The notes under the pieces were generated by a model. That model worked only from the letters and a program-made list of their open reading frames with translations, ran no database searches and was not told the DNA's origin. 64,000 nucleotides of DNA from Alcanivorax sp. GTDB taxonomy: Bacteria; Pseudomonadota; Gammaproteobacteria; Pseudomonadales; Alcanivoracaceae. Shown one piece after another: positions 8,005-18,125 of the stretch. The stretch spans positions 104,934-168,933 of the forward strand of contig JAKUPL010000010.1 of the NCBI GenBank assembly GCA_022449455.1, given 5' to 3'. The position numbers and the translations under genes are program-made. Position 1 is the stretch's first letter. Each line of letters starts with the position of its first letter.

Positions 8005-8818
8005 GGCCCAAGGTTACCCTGTCGTTGCCGCCCAGGTCCTGGCGGGTGGTGACATCGTGGAAACCGTGGCCGGCCAGCAGCCGGCGCACGGCGCCGCCCT
8101 GATCGTGGCCGTGCTCGAGCATCAGCCAGCCACCGGCGGCGAGCCGTTCCCGGGCCTGGGCGGCGATCACCCGCAGGTCCGCCAGGCCCCGGTCGTGGGC
8201 GGCCAGGGCGGAACGGGGCTCGAACCGCACATCGCCCTGCTCCAGGTGGTGATCGTCCGGGTCCACGTAGGGTGGATTACTGACGATCAGATCGAAGGGC
8301 CCGGCCAGGGCGCCCAGCCAATCGCCGCGCACCAGGCTGACGGCGGCGCCCAGGGCCTCGGCGTTGTCCCGGGCCACCGCCAGGGCGGCGGCGCTGGCGT
8401 CGGTGAGGATCACCCGCCAGGCGGGCCGTTCCAGCGCCAGCGTCACGCCCACCGCGCCGGTGCCGGTGCCCAGGTCCGCCACCCGCCGGGGCGTGGCCGG
8501 CACCGCCTCCAGCGCCGCCTCCACCAGGGTTTCCGTGTCCGGACGGGGAATCAACGTGGCGGGGGTCACCACAAACCGGCGACCGTAGAATTCCCGCTCA
8601 CCGGTCAGATGGGCCACCGGCTCACCGGCGGCCCGGCGCGTCACCAACAGATCGAACAGACGCTGCTGGTCCGCGGTCAGGGTCTTTTCCGGCCAGGTAT
8701 AGAAGTAGCGGCGGTCCTGGCCGAGCACCCGGGTGAGCAGCAGCTCCGCGTCCAGCCGCGCGCTGGGCGATGCCGCCAGGGTGTCGCGGGCACCGCGCAG
8801 AGCCTCGTCGATGCGCAC
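7997..8818 (-). CDS. prmC: Release-factor glutamine methyltransferase PrmC
   Basis: A 273-residue N5-glutamine methyltransferase that methylates the GGQ glutamine of release factors 1 and 2. It has a small N-terminal helical domain, the SAM-binding V-A-D-L-G-T-G-T-G-A motif (about 115-124) and the catalytic N-P-P-Y (about 184-187), followed by the family-typical Y-V-D-P-D-D. It lies 5 bases after prfA, its substrate gene, the normal pairing. Confidence 0.95.
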   Translation of the reverse strand: MRIDEALRGARDTLAASPSARLDAELLLTRVLGQDRRYFYTWPEKTLTADQQRLFDLLVTRRAAGEPVAHLTGEREFYGRRFVVTPATLIPRPDTETLVEAALEAVPATPRRVADLGTGTGAVGVTLALERPAWRVILTDASAAALAVARDNAEALGAAVSLVRGDWLGALAGPFDLIVSNPPYVDPDDHHLEQGDVRFEPRSALAAHDRGLADLRVIAAQARERLAAGGWLMLEHGHDQGGAVRRLLAGHGFHDVTTRQDLGGNDRVTLGHV

Positions 8819-8823
8819 GGCGC

Positions 8824-9915
8824 TCAGCCCTGACCCTCGGCCAGGGCCGCCAGCTGTTCCGCCTGATGCTCGGCGAGCAGCGCGCCCACCACCTCGTCCA
8901 GGTCGCCGGCGACGATTTCGTTGAGCCGGTACAGGGTCAGGTTGATGCGGTGGTCGGTGAGCCGGCCCTGGGGGAAATTGTAGGTGCGGATGCGCTCGGA
9001 GCGGTCCCCGGAGCCGACCAGGGATTTGCGTTCCGCCGCCTGCTCGGCGTGGGCGGCGCTTTCACGGGCGTCCAGCAGCCGCGCCTTGAGCAACGACATG
9101 GCCTTGGCCTTGTTCTTGTGCTGGCTGCGCTCGTCCTGGCATTCCACCACCACGCCGGTGGGCAGGTGGGTGATGCGCACCGCCGAGTCGGTGGTGTTGA
9201 CGTGCTGGCCGCCGGCGCCGGAGGACCGGTAGGTGTCGATGCGCAGATCCTCGTTGCGAATCTCGATGTCGCCGGCGTCCTCGGCCTCGGCCAGGATCGC
9301 CACGGTGCAGGCGGAGGTGTGGATGCGCCCCTGGGACTCGGTGGCCGGCACGCGCTGCACCCGGTGGGCGCCGGATTCGAACTTGAGCCGGGAGTACACG
9401 CCGTCGCCGGCGATACGCGCGATCACTTCCTTATAGCCGCCGTGCTCGCCCTCGCTAGCGCTCACCACTTCCACCTTCCAGCCGCGCTGGTCGGCGTAGC
9501 GGGAATACATGCGGAACAGGTCGCCGGCGAACAGGGCGGCTTCGTCGCCGCCGGTGCCGGCGCGGATTTCCAAGTACACACTGGCACCGTCACGGGGATC
9601 CCGGGGCAGCATCAGGCGTTGCAGTTCTTCTTCCAGGTCGGCGGCGCGCTGTTCGCCCACGCGGACTTCCTCGGCGCCCATCTCACGCATGTCCGGGTCG
9701 CCGTCGTCGAGCAGGGCCCGGGCGGTGTCCAGGTTGTCCAGGGTGGCGCGGTAATCGCGATAGGCACGCACCACGTCTTCCAGCTCCGCGTACTCCTTGG
9801 AGAGCCCCCGGAACCGCTTCTGGTCCCCGATCACCTGCGGGTCCGCCAGCAGCCCGCTGATCTCCTCGAAGCGTTCCATCAATCGGTTGAGCTTGCCCTC
9901 TAACGACGCCTTCAT
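8824..9915 (-). CDS. prfA: Peptide chain release factor 1
   Basis: RF1 of 363 residues, reading UAA and UAG stop codons. The G-G-Q motif that triggers peptide release is at about residue 238 in the context [17 protein letters not shown]. The long N-terminal coiled part begins K-A-S-L-E-G-K-L. Its start overlaps the hemA stop by 4 bases, so the two are translationally coupled, an order conserved in many gammaproteobacteria. Confidence 0.97.
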   Translation of the reverse strand: MKASLEGKLNRLMERFEEISGLLADPQVIGDQKRFRGLSKEYAELEDVVRAYRDYRATLDNLDTARALLDDGDPDMREMGAEEVRVGEQRAADLEEELQRLMLPRDPRDGASVYLEIRAGTGGDEAALFAGDLFRMYSRYADQRGWKVEVVSASEGEHGGYKEVIARIAGDGVYSRLKFESGAHRVQRVPATESQGRIHTSACTVAILAEAEDAGDIEIRNEDLRIDTYRSSGAGGQHVNTTDSAVRITHLPTGVVVECQDERSQHKNKAKAMSLLKARLLDARESAAHAEQAAERKSLVGSGDRSERIRTYNFPQGRLTDHRINLTLYRLNEIVAGDLDEVVGALLAEHQAEQLAALAEGQG

Positions 9916-11189
9916 GATTCCTCGCTGGACGCCTCGCCGTCCTGATCAAGCAGAATTTCCCGGGCCATCAGCAGCGCCTCGGCGCGATCCTCGGCGGCCA
10001 GCCGGCGCAGGGTGACGCTGGGCCGGTGCAGCCATTTGTTCACCAGGTTGTGCTTGAAGCGGCGCAGCACTTCTTCCGGGTCGCCGCCCTGCTGCAGCTG
10101 CGCCAGCGCCCGCTCCAGTTCCTGGTCGGCCAGCTCGGTGCGCTGGCGACGGTAATCGCGCAGCACCCCCACCGCCCGCTTTTCCCGCCGTGAACGGTGA
10201 TGCTGGGTGACCGCCTCGGCGATCAGCCCGGCGGCTTCCCGGGCGGCCTGTTCACGGGCGCGGACGTTTTCCTGGATCGCCTCCTGCAGATGGTCGACGG
10301 TATAAAGGTAGACGTCGTCCATTTCGCCCACTTCCGGCTCGATGTCCCGGGGCACGGCGATGTCCACCATGAACATGGGCTTGTGGCGGCGCCGCTTGAG
10401 CGCACGCTCCACGGTGCCCTTGCCGAGAATGGGGATCGGCGCGGCGGTGCAGGCGATCAGAATGTCGGCGTGCTCCAGGGCCACCGGCAGCTCTTCCAGG
10501 GCGATGCCCCGGCCGCCGACCTGCTCGGCCAGCGCCTGGGCGCGCGCGGCGGTGCGGTTGGCGATCACGATTTCGCGCACCTGCTGTTCTTCCAGATGGC
10601 GGGCCACCAGCTCGATCATCTCACCGGCGCCGATCAGCAGCGCCCGGCTTTTCTTCAGGTCGGCGAAAATGTGCCGCGCGAACGACACCGCCGCGTAGGC
10701 CACCGACACCGGGTTGGCGCCGATGCCGGTCTCCGTGCGGATGCGCTTGGCCACCGAGAACACGTCCTGGAACACCCGCCCCAGTTCGCCGTTGACCAGG
10801 CCCGCCTCGTGGGCGCGGGCATAGGCCTCGCGCATCTGGCCGAGAATCTGCGGCTCGCCCAGCACCAGGGAATCCAGGCCGCCGGCCACTCGCATCATAT
10901 GTTCCAGGGCCAGGTCGCCCTGGTGCCGGTACAGCGCCGGGCGCAGGGTGTCCACCGGCATGCGCCGCTCCGCCGCCAGCCAGTCGCCGAAGTCCGGCGC
11001 CTCGCCTTCCACCAGGCAATACAGTTCGGTGCGATTGCAGGTCGACAGCAGAGCCGCCTCGCGGACCCCGGGCAGATCGGCGCGCAGCCGCGCCAGCGCC
11101 CGATCCGCCTGATCGGCGGAGAACGCCAGTTGCTCGCGCAACTCCACGTCCGCGGTGGTGTGATTAACGCCGACTGCGATGAGATTCAT
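9912..11189 (-). CDS. hemA: Glutamyl-tRNA reductase
   Basis: A 425-residue enzyme that reduces glutamyl-tRNA(Glu) to glutamate-1-semialdehyde, the first committed step of heme synthesis in this lineage. The N-terminus is [12 protein letters not shown] and the catalytic cysteine is Cys51 in S-T-C-N-R-T-E-L-Y. An NADP-binding segment and a C-terminal dimerisation helix follow. The ATG at 11189 fits the family start; the frame is open to 11243. It is divergent from the TPR lipoprotein gene. Confidence 0.96.
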   Translation of the reverse strand: MNLIAVGVNHTTADVELREQLAFSADQADRALARLRADLPGVREAALLSTCNRTELYCLVEGEAPDFGDWLAAERRMPVDTLRPALYRHQGDLALEHMMRVAGGLDSLVLGEPQILGQMREAYARAHEAGLVNGELGRVFQDVFSVAKRIRTETGIGANPVSVAYAAVSFARHIFADLKKSRALLIGAGEMIELVARHLEEQQVREIVIANRTAARAQALAEQVGGRGIALEELPVALEHADILIACTAAPIPILGKGTVERALKRRRHKPMFMVDIAVPRDIEPEVGEMDDVYLYTVDHLQEAIQENVRAREQAAREAAGLIAEAVTQHHRSRREKRAVGVLRDYRRQRTELADQELERALAQLQQGGDPEEVLRRFKHNLVNKWLHRPSVTLRRLAAEDRAEALLMAREILLDQDGEASSEES

Positions 11190-11372
11190 AGGAAAACGAC
11201 GACGACCCGATGGGATGCCCAGACACGCGCAAGGGTGTGGCATTTTGCGCGAAACGGCCCTTTAAAACAATGTAGTGGCCCTTTCGTACCCGGCCGTGAA
11301 AGCGTCGCCGATCCTTGGGTGCGGCCGGCGGGTGTGCAATGATAGCGGCTCGAAACGAGGACCGTATCGCCG

Positions 11373-13073
11373 ATGAATGCACGCCCATCGCTTGTTGTTG
11401 CCGCCCTCCTGGCCCTGGCGGGCTGCGCCCAGACCCCGCCGGCGCCGCCCGCCGCGCCGGCCCCGCCACCCCGCGATCTGCCCCCGATTGAATACGATGG
11501 CGAAACCCTCGGCGATCTGCTGGTGGCGGAAACCGCCGCCCAACGGCAGAGCCTGGCGGTGACGCTGGAATACTATGCCCGCGCCGCGCGCACCACCGGG
11601 GACCCGGAAGTGATCGCCCAGGCCACCAAACTGGCCACGTTTCTGGAGCGCACCGACCAGGCCCGGGAGCTGTCCGACCTGTGGCTGGATCGCGAGCCGG
11701 ATAACGCCGACGCCCTGCGGCTGGCCGCCCTGGCCCATATCCGTCAGGGCGATAGCGACGGCGCCGCCGCCCTGATCGACCGGCTGCTGGCCGCCCACGG
11801 CAGCGACGCCCTGCTGCCACTGGTGGCGGAAGCCAGCAATATGGACGACGCGGACAACCAGGAACTGCTGGAAGCCCTGTCGCAGCTGGCCGACCGTTAC
11901 CCCCATCAGGCGCCGCTGTGGTACGCCCGGGCGCTGGACCGGCGCCAGCGGGACGACCTGCCCGGCGCCCTGGACGCCACCCGGCGCGCCTTGAAGGAAG
12001 ACCCGGACCACCTGGAAGCCGCCCTGCTGCAGGCGCAGTTGTTGTTCGAGGCCGGCCAGCCTGAGAAAGCGCTGAAACGGGTGGCGCAACGGGTCGAGGC
12101 CCATCCGGACAGCCGCCGCGCCCGGGTCGCCTATGTGCGCCTGCTGCTGGCCGCCCACCAGTACGACGACGCCCGTGAACAATTACAGATTCTGGCGGAG
12201 CGCAACCCCCAGGATCTGGACCTGCAGTATTCCCTGGCCTTGCTGGCCCTGGACGCCGGCGCCGTGGAATCCGCCGAGGAGATCCTGCATCAACTGCTGC
12301 GCCAGGGTTACCGCCCCAACCAGATGCGCCTGCATCTGGGCCAGGCGGCGGAAGCCCGCGGCGCCGTGGACGAAGCCATCAACGACTACCTGAAGGTCAA
12401 GGGCAGCGACGCCCTGCAGGCCCAGGTGCAGGCGGCGCGCTTGCTGTACGCCAGCGACCGGGGTGATCGCGGCCATGCGCTGATCACCAGCCTGACCCGC
12501 CAATTTCCCGACCGCGCCGACCTGCTGTGGGTGAGCGAAGCGGAAATGCGCGCCGCCACCGGCGACGCCCAGGGTGCCCTGGCGCTGCTCGACCATGCCC
12601 TGGAAGCCGACCCGGACAACCCGGACCTGCTTTATGCCCGCGCCATGACCGCCGGCCAGATGGGCCGCACCGAGCAGATGGAAGCGGACCTGCAGCAAGT
12701 GCTGGCGCAGGACCCGGACGACACCGCCGCGCTCAATGCCCTGGGCTACACCTGGGCGGACCGGGGCGCCCACCTGGAGCAAGCCCACGATATGATCGCC
12801 CGGGCCCTGGCGGCGGAACCGGATGACCCGGCGATTCTCGACTCCATGGGCTGGGTGCTGTACCGGCTGGGTCGCCCGGAAGAGGGCCTGCCCTACCTGC
12901 GCCGAGCCTACCAGCAGCAGCCCGACGCCGAAGTCAGTGCTCACTTGGGCGAAGTGCTCTGGGCCCTGAACGAGCGCGATGCCGCCCTGCGGGTGTGGCG
13001 CGCCGCCCTGGCCAAGGAGCCGCAATCGCCGGTTCTGCTGGACACCCTGCAACGGCTGGAGATCGCCCCATGA
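11373..13073 (+). CDS. TPR-repeat lipoprotein
   Basis: A 566-residue protein with a lipoprotein signal (lipobox L-A-G-C near residue 18), a proline/alanine-rich linker and then tetratricopeptide repeats over nearly the whole length. The last repeats carry N-A-L-G-Y-T-W-A-D-R-G and L-D-S-M-G-W-V-L-Y-R-L-G, typical of the conserved TPR protein found upstream of lolB in Pseudomonas and relatives. It is probably an envelope scaffold; its partner is unknown. The stop overlaps the lolB start (ATGA), and lolB in turn overlaps ispE. Confidence 0.85.
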   Translation: MNARPSLVVAALLALAGCAQTPPAPPAAPAPPPRDLPPIEYDGETLGDLLVAETAAQRQSLAVTLEYYARAARTTGDPEVIAQATKLATFLERTDQARELSDLWLDREPDNADALRLAALAHIRQGDSDGAAALIDRLLAAHGSDALLPLVAEASNMDDADNQELLEALSQLADRYPHQAPLWYARALDRRQRDDLPGALDATRRALKEDPDHLEAALLQAQLLFEAGQPEKALKRVAQRVEAHPDSRRARVAYVRLLLAAHQYDDAREQLQILAERNPQDLDLQYSLALLALDAGAVESAEEILHQLLRQGYRPNQMRLHLGQAAEARGAVDEAINDYLKVKGSDALQAQVQAARLLYASDRGDRGHALITSLTRQFPDRADLLWVSEAEMRAATGDAQGALALLDHALEADPDNPDLLYARAMTAGQMGRTEQMEADLQQVLAQDPDDTAALNALGYTWADRGAHLEQAHDMIARALAAEPDDPAILDSMGWVLYRLGRPEEGLPYLRRAYQQQPDAEVSAHLGEVLWALNERDAALRVWRAALAKEPQSPVLLDTLQRLEIAP

Positions 13074-13636
13074 CCCGACTGTGGTGGCTGCCCCTGCTGG
13101 CACTGTTTTTAAGCGCTTGTCAGACCCGCCCGGTGACGGACACCGACTTCACCCGCCCGGACCAGATCCAGCGCTGGGAAATGAACGGCAAGCTGGGCTA
13201 CCGCACTCCGGAGGACGGCGGTTCCGCCACCTTCGATTGGGAACAGTCCCCGCGCCACGGCGCCATTCACTTTTCCGGCCCGCTGGGCTTCGGCAGCGCC
13301 GAACTGACCTGGCGTCCCGGCCGCGCCCGCCTGGAAACCGGCAAGGGCGAGTGGCAAGCACGCTCCCCCGGCGAACTGGCCTGGCACCTGACCGGCTTCT
13401 GGCTGCCGGTGTCGGCCCTGGAATACTGGAGCCGCGGCCTGGTCTGGCCCGGCGCCCCGGCGCAGGCGGAGAAAAACGAGGCCGGCCAGTTGGTGCGCCT
13501 TCGCCAGCTGGGCTGGAACCTGGAGTTCGACCGCTATGAACCGGTGGGCCAGGTGGCACTGCCCCATCGCATCAAGGCCCACCAGGACGCCAACCATTTC
13601 ACCCTGCTGATCCGGGAGTGGCGCCCGCTGCCATGA
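13070..13636 (+). CDS. lolB: Outer-membrane lipoprotein LolB
   Basis: A 188-residue outer-membrane lipoprotein that receives lipoproteins from LolA and inserts them in the outer membrane. The signal ends in the lipobox L-S-A-C. The LolB core shows R-W-E-M-N-G-K-L-G-Y-R-T-P and W-E-Q-S-P. The ATG at 13070 overlaps the previous stop codon and directly precedes the signal, so it is preferred to the first ATG of the frame. Confidence 0.93.
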   Translation: MTRLWWLPLLALFLSACQTRPVTDTDFTRPDQIQRWEMNGKLGYRTPEDGGSATFDWEQSPRHGAIHFSGPLGFGSAELTWRPGRARLETGKGEWQARSPGELAWHLTGFWLPVSALEYWSRGLVWPGAPAQAEKNEAGQLVRLRQLGWNLEFDRYEPVGQVALPHRIKAHQDANHFTLLIREWRPLP

Positions 13637-14574
13637 CCCCTGCATCCCCCGCGATGGCGCCGGCGACCGGGTTCGCCCTGCCGGCACCGGCCAAGCTCAA
13701 CCTGCTGCTGCACATCATCGGCCGCCGCGCCGACGGCTACCACGACCTGCAGACCCTGTTCGCGCTGCTCGACCACGGTGACACCCTGCACTTCCGGCCC
13801 CACGACGCCCTGACCCTGACCTGCGACCGGCCCGACCTGCCGGTGGACGAGCACAATCTGGTGCTGCGCGCCGCCCGTCTGCTGCAACAGGCCAGCGGCT
13901 GCCACCAGGGCGCCGCGCTGCATCTGGAGAAGCGTCTGCCCGCCGGCGGCGGCGTGGGCGGCGGCTCCTCCGACGCGGCCACCGCCCTGCTCGGCCTCAA
14001 TCATCTATGGGGACTGAACCTGACCCTGGAGCAACTGGCCACCCTCGGCCTGCAACTGGGCGCCGACGTACCGGTGTTCGTGCACGGTCGCAACGCCTGG
14101 GCGGAGGGCGTGGGCGAGCGCCTGCAAGCCGTTGATCTGCCGCCACAATGGTTTCTGGTGGTGAATCCCGGGGTAGCCGTTTCAACCGCTCGAATTTTCA
14201 GCGACGGGGAATTGACAAGGCACACCCCCGCCATTACATTACCGGCCTCGCTTGGGGCGGCCACTTTCGAGGCCCTTCTCAACCAGGGTCATAACGACTG
14301 TGAAGCCGTGGCCCGGCGCCTTTTTCCCCCCGTGGATCAAGCGCTTGAGTGGCTCCAACGCGAAGCGGGCAACGCCCGCATGACCGGCACCGGCGCCTGC
14401 TGTTTCGCACGCCTTGCCGGGGCGCAAGCGGCCCGCGACCTGCAGCGGCGCTTGCCAGAAAACTGGACGGCTTTTGTGGCCCGAAGCACTGAACTCTCAC
14501 CTCTCCACGAGGCACTGGCGACGCTTCGAGCCAAAGAACATCCAGGTCCGGCGTCCAACGACGACGCCACCTGA
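13633..14574 (+). CDS. ispE: 4-diphosphocytidyl-2-C-methyl-D-erythritol kinase
   Basis: A GHMP-family kinase of 313 residues in the non-mevalonate isoprenoid pathway. It has the N-terminal P-A-P-A-K-L-N-L-L-L-H-I motif with the catalytic lysine, and the ATP loop P-A-G-G-G-V-G-G-G-S-S-D-A-A near residue 103. The ATG at 13633 overlaps the lolB stop. The lolB-ispE-tRNA-prs order is conserved in gammaproteobacteria. Confidence 0.95.
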   Translation: MTPASPAMAPATGFALPAPAKLNLLLHIIGRRADGYHDLQTLFALLDHGDTLHFRPHDALTLTCDRPDLPVDEHNLVLRAARLLQQASGCHQGAALHLEKRLPAGGGVGGGSSDAATALLGLNHLWGLNLTLEQLATLGLQLGADVPVFVHGRNAWAEGVGERLQAVDLPPQWFLVVNPGVAVSTARIFSDGELTRHTPAITLPASLGAATFEALLNQGHNDCEAVARRLFPPVDQALEWLQREAGNARMTGTGACCFARLAGAQAARDLQRRLPENWTAFVARSTELSPLHEALATLRAKEHPGPASNDDAT

Positions 14575-14585
14575 CCGGTTAGTGT

Positions 14586-14661
14586 TGGGGTATAGCCAAG
14601 TTGGTAAGGCAGCGGGTTTTGATCCCGTCATTCCCAGGTTCGAGTCCTGGTACCCCAGCCA
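14586..14661 (+). tRNA. tRNA-Gln (anticodon TTG)
   Basis: A complete cloverleaf with a 7-bp acceptor stem (TGGGGTA / TACCCCA), discriminator G and encoded CCA at 14659-14661. The anticodon loop is TTTTGAT with anticodon TTG, and the T arm contains GGTTCGAGTCC. It closely matches E. coli tRNA-Gln. It sits between ispE and prs. Confidence 0.97.
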
Positions 14662-14736
14662 TCTTCTTTATACGTTCTTCTATATAAAAGGAACGTGAGT
14701 TCCTGAAATCCACTACCTGATAGTCAGGGGACGCCA

Positions 14737-15696
14737 GTGTCCAAACTCGTGGTTTTTTCCGGTAGCGCCAATCCCGAGCTGGCCCAGGCCATGGTCAAGC
14801 AGCTCAACATTCCCCTTGGCGATGCCGACGTGGGCATTTTCAGCGACGGCGAAGTGTCCGTGGACATCCAGGAAAACGTACGCGGCAAGGACGTGTTCAT
14901 CGTCCAGTCCACCTGCAACCCCACCAACGATCACCTGATGGAACTGCTGGTCATGGCGGACGCCCTGCGCCGTTCCTCCGCCGGCCGCATCACCGCGGTG
15001 ATGCCCTACTTCGGCTATGCCCGTCAGGACCGCCGGGTGCGCTCCGCGCGGGTGCCGATCACCGCCAAGGTGGTGGCCGACATGATCACCGCCGTGGGCA
15101 TCGACCGGGTGGTGACCGTGGACCTGCACGCCGATCAGATCCAGGGCTTCTTCGATATTCCGGTGGACAACGTATACGGCACGCCGCTGTTCGTGGCCGA
15201 CATCGAGCGCCAGAAGCACGACGACCTGATGGTGGTGAGCCCGGACGTGGGCGGCGTGGTACGGGCACGCGCCCTGGCCAAGCAGCTCAACGACGCCGAC
15301 CTGGCGATCATCGACAAGCGCCGCCCGAAAGCCAACGAATCCCAGGTGATGCACATCATCGGTGAGGTGGAAGGCCGCACCTGCGTACTGGTGGACGACA
15401 TCGTCGACACCGCCGGCACCCTGTGCAAGGCGGCCCAGGCACTCAAGGACCACGGCGCCGCCAAGGTGTACGCCTACTGCACCCACGCGGTGCTGTCCGG
15501 CCCGGCCATCGACAACATCAGCAACAGCGCCATGGACCAGCTGGTGGTCACCGACACCATCCCGCTGTCCGAACAGGGCCGCCAGTGCGACAAGATCCGC
15601 GTGCTGCGCCTGGCCCCGATGCTGGCTGAAACCGTGCGCCGGGTGAACAACGAGGAATCCCTGTCCGCCATGTTCGACCGGCTGGAGCTGGTTTAG
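14737..15696 (+). CDS. prs: Ribose-phosphate pyrophosphokinase
   Basis: A 319-residue PRPP synthase that makes the common precursor for nucleotides, histidine and tryptophan. It has the family-typical [14 protein letters not shown] stretch and the PRPP-binding loop [13 protein letters not shown] near residue 216. It starts with GTG behind an AGGGGA ribosome site. Confidence 0.97.
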   Translation: MSKLVVFSGSANPELAQAMVKQLNIPLGDADVGIFSDGEVSVDIQENVRGKDVFIVQSTCNPTNDHLMELLVMADALRRSSAGRITAVMPYFGYARQDRRVRSARVPITAKVVADMITAVGIDRVVTVDLHADQIQGFFDIPVDNVYGTPLFVADIERQKHDDLMVVSPDVGGVVRARALAKQLNDADLAIIDKRRPKANESQVMHIIGEVEGRTCVLVDDIVDTAGTLCKAAQALKDHGAAKVYAYCTHAVLSGPAIDNISNSAMDQLVVTDTIPLSEQGRQCDKIRVLRLAPMLAETVRRVNNEESLSAMFDRLELV

Positions 15697-15701
15697 GACC
15701 T

Positions 15702-15860
15702 GTTGAAAGTTGAAAGTGAAAAGTTGAAAGCGCGACAGGCCCTCCCTCCGGCTTTCAACTTCAGAGGCCGCGCCCCAGGCCCGGAGCGCGGCCTCTTGCG
15801 TTCCGGGACCCGCCCAAGCGGGCTCGCGCTTTCAACTTTTAACTTGTCACTTTCAACTTC
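15702..15860. repeat. TTGAAAG-heptamer inverted-repeat element between prs and rplY
   Basis: Three direct copies of TTGAAAG (15703, 15710, 15724) are answered by three inverted copies, CTTTCAA (15752, 15829, 15850). The outer arms, about 33 bases at 15702-15734 and 36 bases at 15825-15860, are imperfect inverted repeats that both end at CGCG. Inside lies the hairpin listed separately. The element could be a small repetitive mobile unit or slippage-derived. Confidence 0.7.
15763..15796 (+). terminator. Hairpin, possible prs terminator
   Basis: A perfect 10-bp stem AGAGGCCGCG / CGCGGCCTCT with a 14-base loop lies 67 bases after the prs stop. It is followed by TTGCG rather than a long T run, so it is a weak or bidirectional terminator at best. 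Confidence 0.5.
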
Positions 15861-15961
15861 TGGCCTGCCGGCCAGATTTCGGGCATAATCCGGCCCCCTT
15901 TATCAACCCTTCCCATCGCACCTGGTCGCGGGGCGGCGGGGAGCTTTACGGAGACATCGAC

Positions 15962-16618
15962 ATGTCCAACGAATTCGAACTGACCGCGGAAAGCCGCAGC
16001 GACGCGGGGAAAGGTGCGAGCCGCCGCCTGCGTCGTCTGCAGGGTCGGGTTCCGGGCATCATCTACGGCGGCACCGCCGAACCGCAGATGATTTCCCTGG
16101 AAGCCCGTGAGCTGAAGAAAGCCCTGGAAACCGAGGCCTTCTACAGCCACATCCTGACCCTCAAGCTGGACGGCAAGAACCAGCAGGCGGTACTGCGCGA
16201 TCTGCAGCGCGATCCGGCCCGCGGTTTCCCGATCCACGCCGACTTCATGCGCGTGGACGCCAGCCACAAGATCACCATGACCGTTCCGCTGCACTTCACC
16301 AATGAAGAAGCCTGCATCGGCGTCAAGAAGCAGGGCGGCGAGATCCACCGCAACATCTCCGAGGTGGAAGTGAGCTGTCTGCCCAAGGACCTGCCGGAAT
16401 ACCTGGAAGTGGACATGATCGCCGTGGAGCTGGATCAGGTGATCCACCTCTCCGAGATCAAGCTGCCGGGCGGCGTGGAAATCGTCGAGCTGACCCATGG
16501 CGAAGACCATGACCAGCCGGTGGTGGCCGTGCACAAACCGAAGGTCCGCGCCGAGGAAGACGAAGGCGAGGAAGGCGGCGAAGAAGCCGCCGGTGACGAC
16601 AAGGCCGACGAGGAATAA
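15962..16618 (+). CDS. rplY: 50S ribosomal protein L25 (general stress protein Ctc type)
   Basis: A 218-residue two-domain L25/Ctc protein that binds 5S rRNA. The N-terminal L25 domain includes R-x-x-x-G-K-G-A-S-R-R-L-R-R and V-P-G-I-I-Y-G-G; the C-terminal TL5 domain is followed by an acidic tail rich in E, G and D. GGAG lies before the ATG, and a CATAAT -10-like sequence lies at 15884-15889. It is followed by pth, the usual pair. Confidence 0.95.
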   Translation: MSNEFELTAESRSDAGKGASRRLRRLQGRVPGIIYGGTAEPQMISLEARELKKALETEAFYSHILTLKLDGKNQQAVLRDLQRDPARGFPIHADFMRVDASHKITMTVPLHFTNEEACIGVKKQGGEIHRNISEVEVSCLPKDLPEYLEVDMIAVELDQVIHLSEIKLPGGVEIVELTHGEDHDQPVVAVHKPKVRAEEDEGEEGGEEAAGDDKADEE

Positions 16619-16626
16619 TCCTCGCC

Positions 16627-17214
16627 GTGGCGGATCCGGTACGACTGATCGTGGGCCTGGGCAACCCGGGCCCCGAATACGACGCCACCCGTCACAACGC
16701 CGGTGTCTGGTACATCGATGCCCTGGCCCGTGCCCAGGGCATTTTCCTTTCCGAGGAAAAGAAATACTTCGGCCTCACCGGCACCTTCCAGTTCGAAGGC
16801 GAAACCATCCGCCTGCTGGTGCCCTCCACCTATATGAACCGCAGCGGCCAGGCCACCTCGGCGCTGGCGAACTTCTTCAAGATTCCGGTCACGCAGATGC
16901 TGGTGGCCCACGACGAACTGGACCTGCCCCCGGGCGTGGCCCGCTTCAAGCAGGGCGGCGGCCACGGCGGCCACAACGGACTGCGCGACATCATTGCCCG
17001 GCACGGTAACAGCCGGGATTTTCACCGCCTGCGCATCGGCATCGGCCATCCCGGCAGCGCCGACCGCGTCACCCCCCATGTGCTGAGCAAACCCTCCGCC
17101 CAGGACCGCGACTTGATCGAGCGGGCCATCGACGAGGCGGTGCGCTTTACCCCGGATATGCTACGTGGCGACCTGAACGGTGCCATGAACGGGCTGAACG
17201 GCTTCCGCGCCTGA
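16627..17214 (+). CDS. pth: Peptidyl-tRNA hydrolase
   Basis: A 195-residue enzyme that releases peptides from prematurely dropped peptidyl-tRNA. It has the V-G-L-G-N-P-G-P-E-Y motif and the catalytic His23 in T-R-H-N-A-G, plus the M-N-R-S-G and G-G-G-H-G-G-H-N-G-L-R-D motifs. It starts with GTG 8 bases after rplY. Confidence 0.96.
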   Translation: MADPVRLIVGLGNPGPEYDATRHNAGVWYIDALARAQGIFLSEEKKYFGLTGTFQFEGETIRLLVPSTYMNRSGQATSALANFFKIPVTQMLVAHDELDLPPGVARFKQGGGHGGHNGLRDIIARHGNSRDFHRLRIGIGHPGSADRVTPHVLSKPSAQDRDLIERAIDEAVRFTPDMLRGDLNGAMNGLNGFRA

Positions 17215-17229
17215 CCACGCTCCCGATCT

Positions 17230-17970
17230 TCAACGATCGCCGCGGTAACGCGCCAGAACCCACTGCCCCGCCGGCCGTTCGCGCATGTCGCCGAGCTTCT
17301 TTTGCAGCGCCGGCGACAGGGTGCTCTCATCGAAAACGTCCCAGGGCGTGCCCGGCGGGCTGACCAGCGGCGCCAGCAAGCTGGCCGCGGTAATGTCCGC
17401 CAGGGTCAGCCGGTCCGCCACCAGATAGTCGCCACCGCCCTGGGCCAGGGCCTCTTCCACCAGTGCCAGCCCCTCTTCCACGCGCTGTTCCGAATACACC
17501 ACCGCCTTGGGCTTGATGGCGTACAGCCGCCGCACGCCCTCGCGGGTGAGCGGCACCAGGGCACGCTTGACCGGACCGGGCAGATGGTAGGGGTCGAGCA
17601 TGGCGTCCATGATCTCCGGGCGGTTCAGCACCTGGCCATAGAGCCAGCGGCGCACATGCACGCCGATGCGGTCGAACTGCTGCTCCAGCTCGATCATGCG
17701 CGCCCGCTGATCCCCGTCCTCCGGCACCAGCGGCCGCTCCGGATAATACTTCTCCAGGTAATAGGCGATCTTGGTGGAATCGCCCACCGTGCGTTTATCG
17801 TCGCGCAGAATCGGCAGGGTATTGATGCGCGCCAGCCAGTGGCTGCGCAGCCGATGCGGCCCGGGCAACAGATTGCGCACGCGGTAATCCAGCCCCTTGT
17901 GGTCGAGCTGCCAGCGGCTCTTCTCGCAGTAATGGGAGATCGGAAACTGATAAAGGATTCGGACGGTCAT
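17230..17970 (-). CDS. Glutathione S-transferase-like protein
   Basis: A 246-residue protein with a thioredoxin-fold GST N-terminal domain (about 1-80). It begins I-L-Y-Q-F-P-I-S-H-Y-C-E-K-S-R-W and carries L-P-I-L-R-D and the glutathione-contacting D-S-T-K-I-A-Y-Y-L-E motif. A helical GST C-terminal domain with L-T-L-A-D-I-T-A-A follows. The substrate is unknown. It sits on the opposite strand between pth and ychF, with AAGGAGG ahead of the ATG. Confidence 0.85.
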   Translation of the reverse strand: MTVRILYQFPISHYCEKSRWQLDHKGLDYRVRNLLPGPHRLRSHWLARINTLPILRDDKRTVGDSTKIAYYLEKYYPERPLVPEDGDQRARMIELEQQFDRIGVHVRRWLYGQVLNRPEIMDAMLDPYHLPGPVKRALVPLTREGVRRLYAIKPKAVVYSEQRVEEGLALVEEALAQGGGDYLVADRLTLADITAASLLAPLVSPPGTPWDVFDESTLSPALQKKLGDMRERPAGQWVLARYRGDR

Positions 17971-18125
17971 CGCAAAGGCACCTCCTTGTGACCAGCCAGT
18001 CTAGAGGTTCCCGCCCACCCGGTTCAGGGCACGAGCGCCCCGCCGGAACGGCGCTTGAGCAACCCCCGGTCGCATTTTGCGCGTAGCTTGAGTAGCATTG
18101 CGCCCTCGAAATCGGAGGTGCAGTT

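Noticed and set aside
11190..11372. A small gene between hemA and the TPR lipoprotein
   Set aside because: Only short frames without ribosome sites; the region is the divergent promoter spacer.
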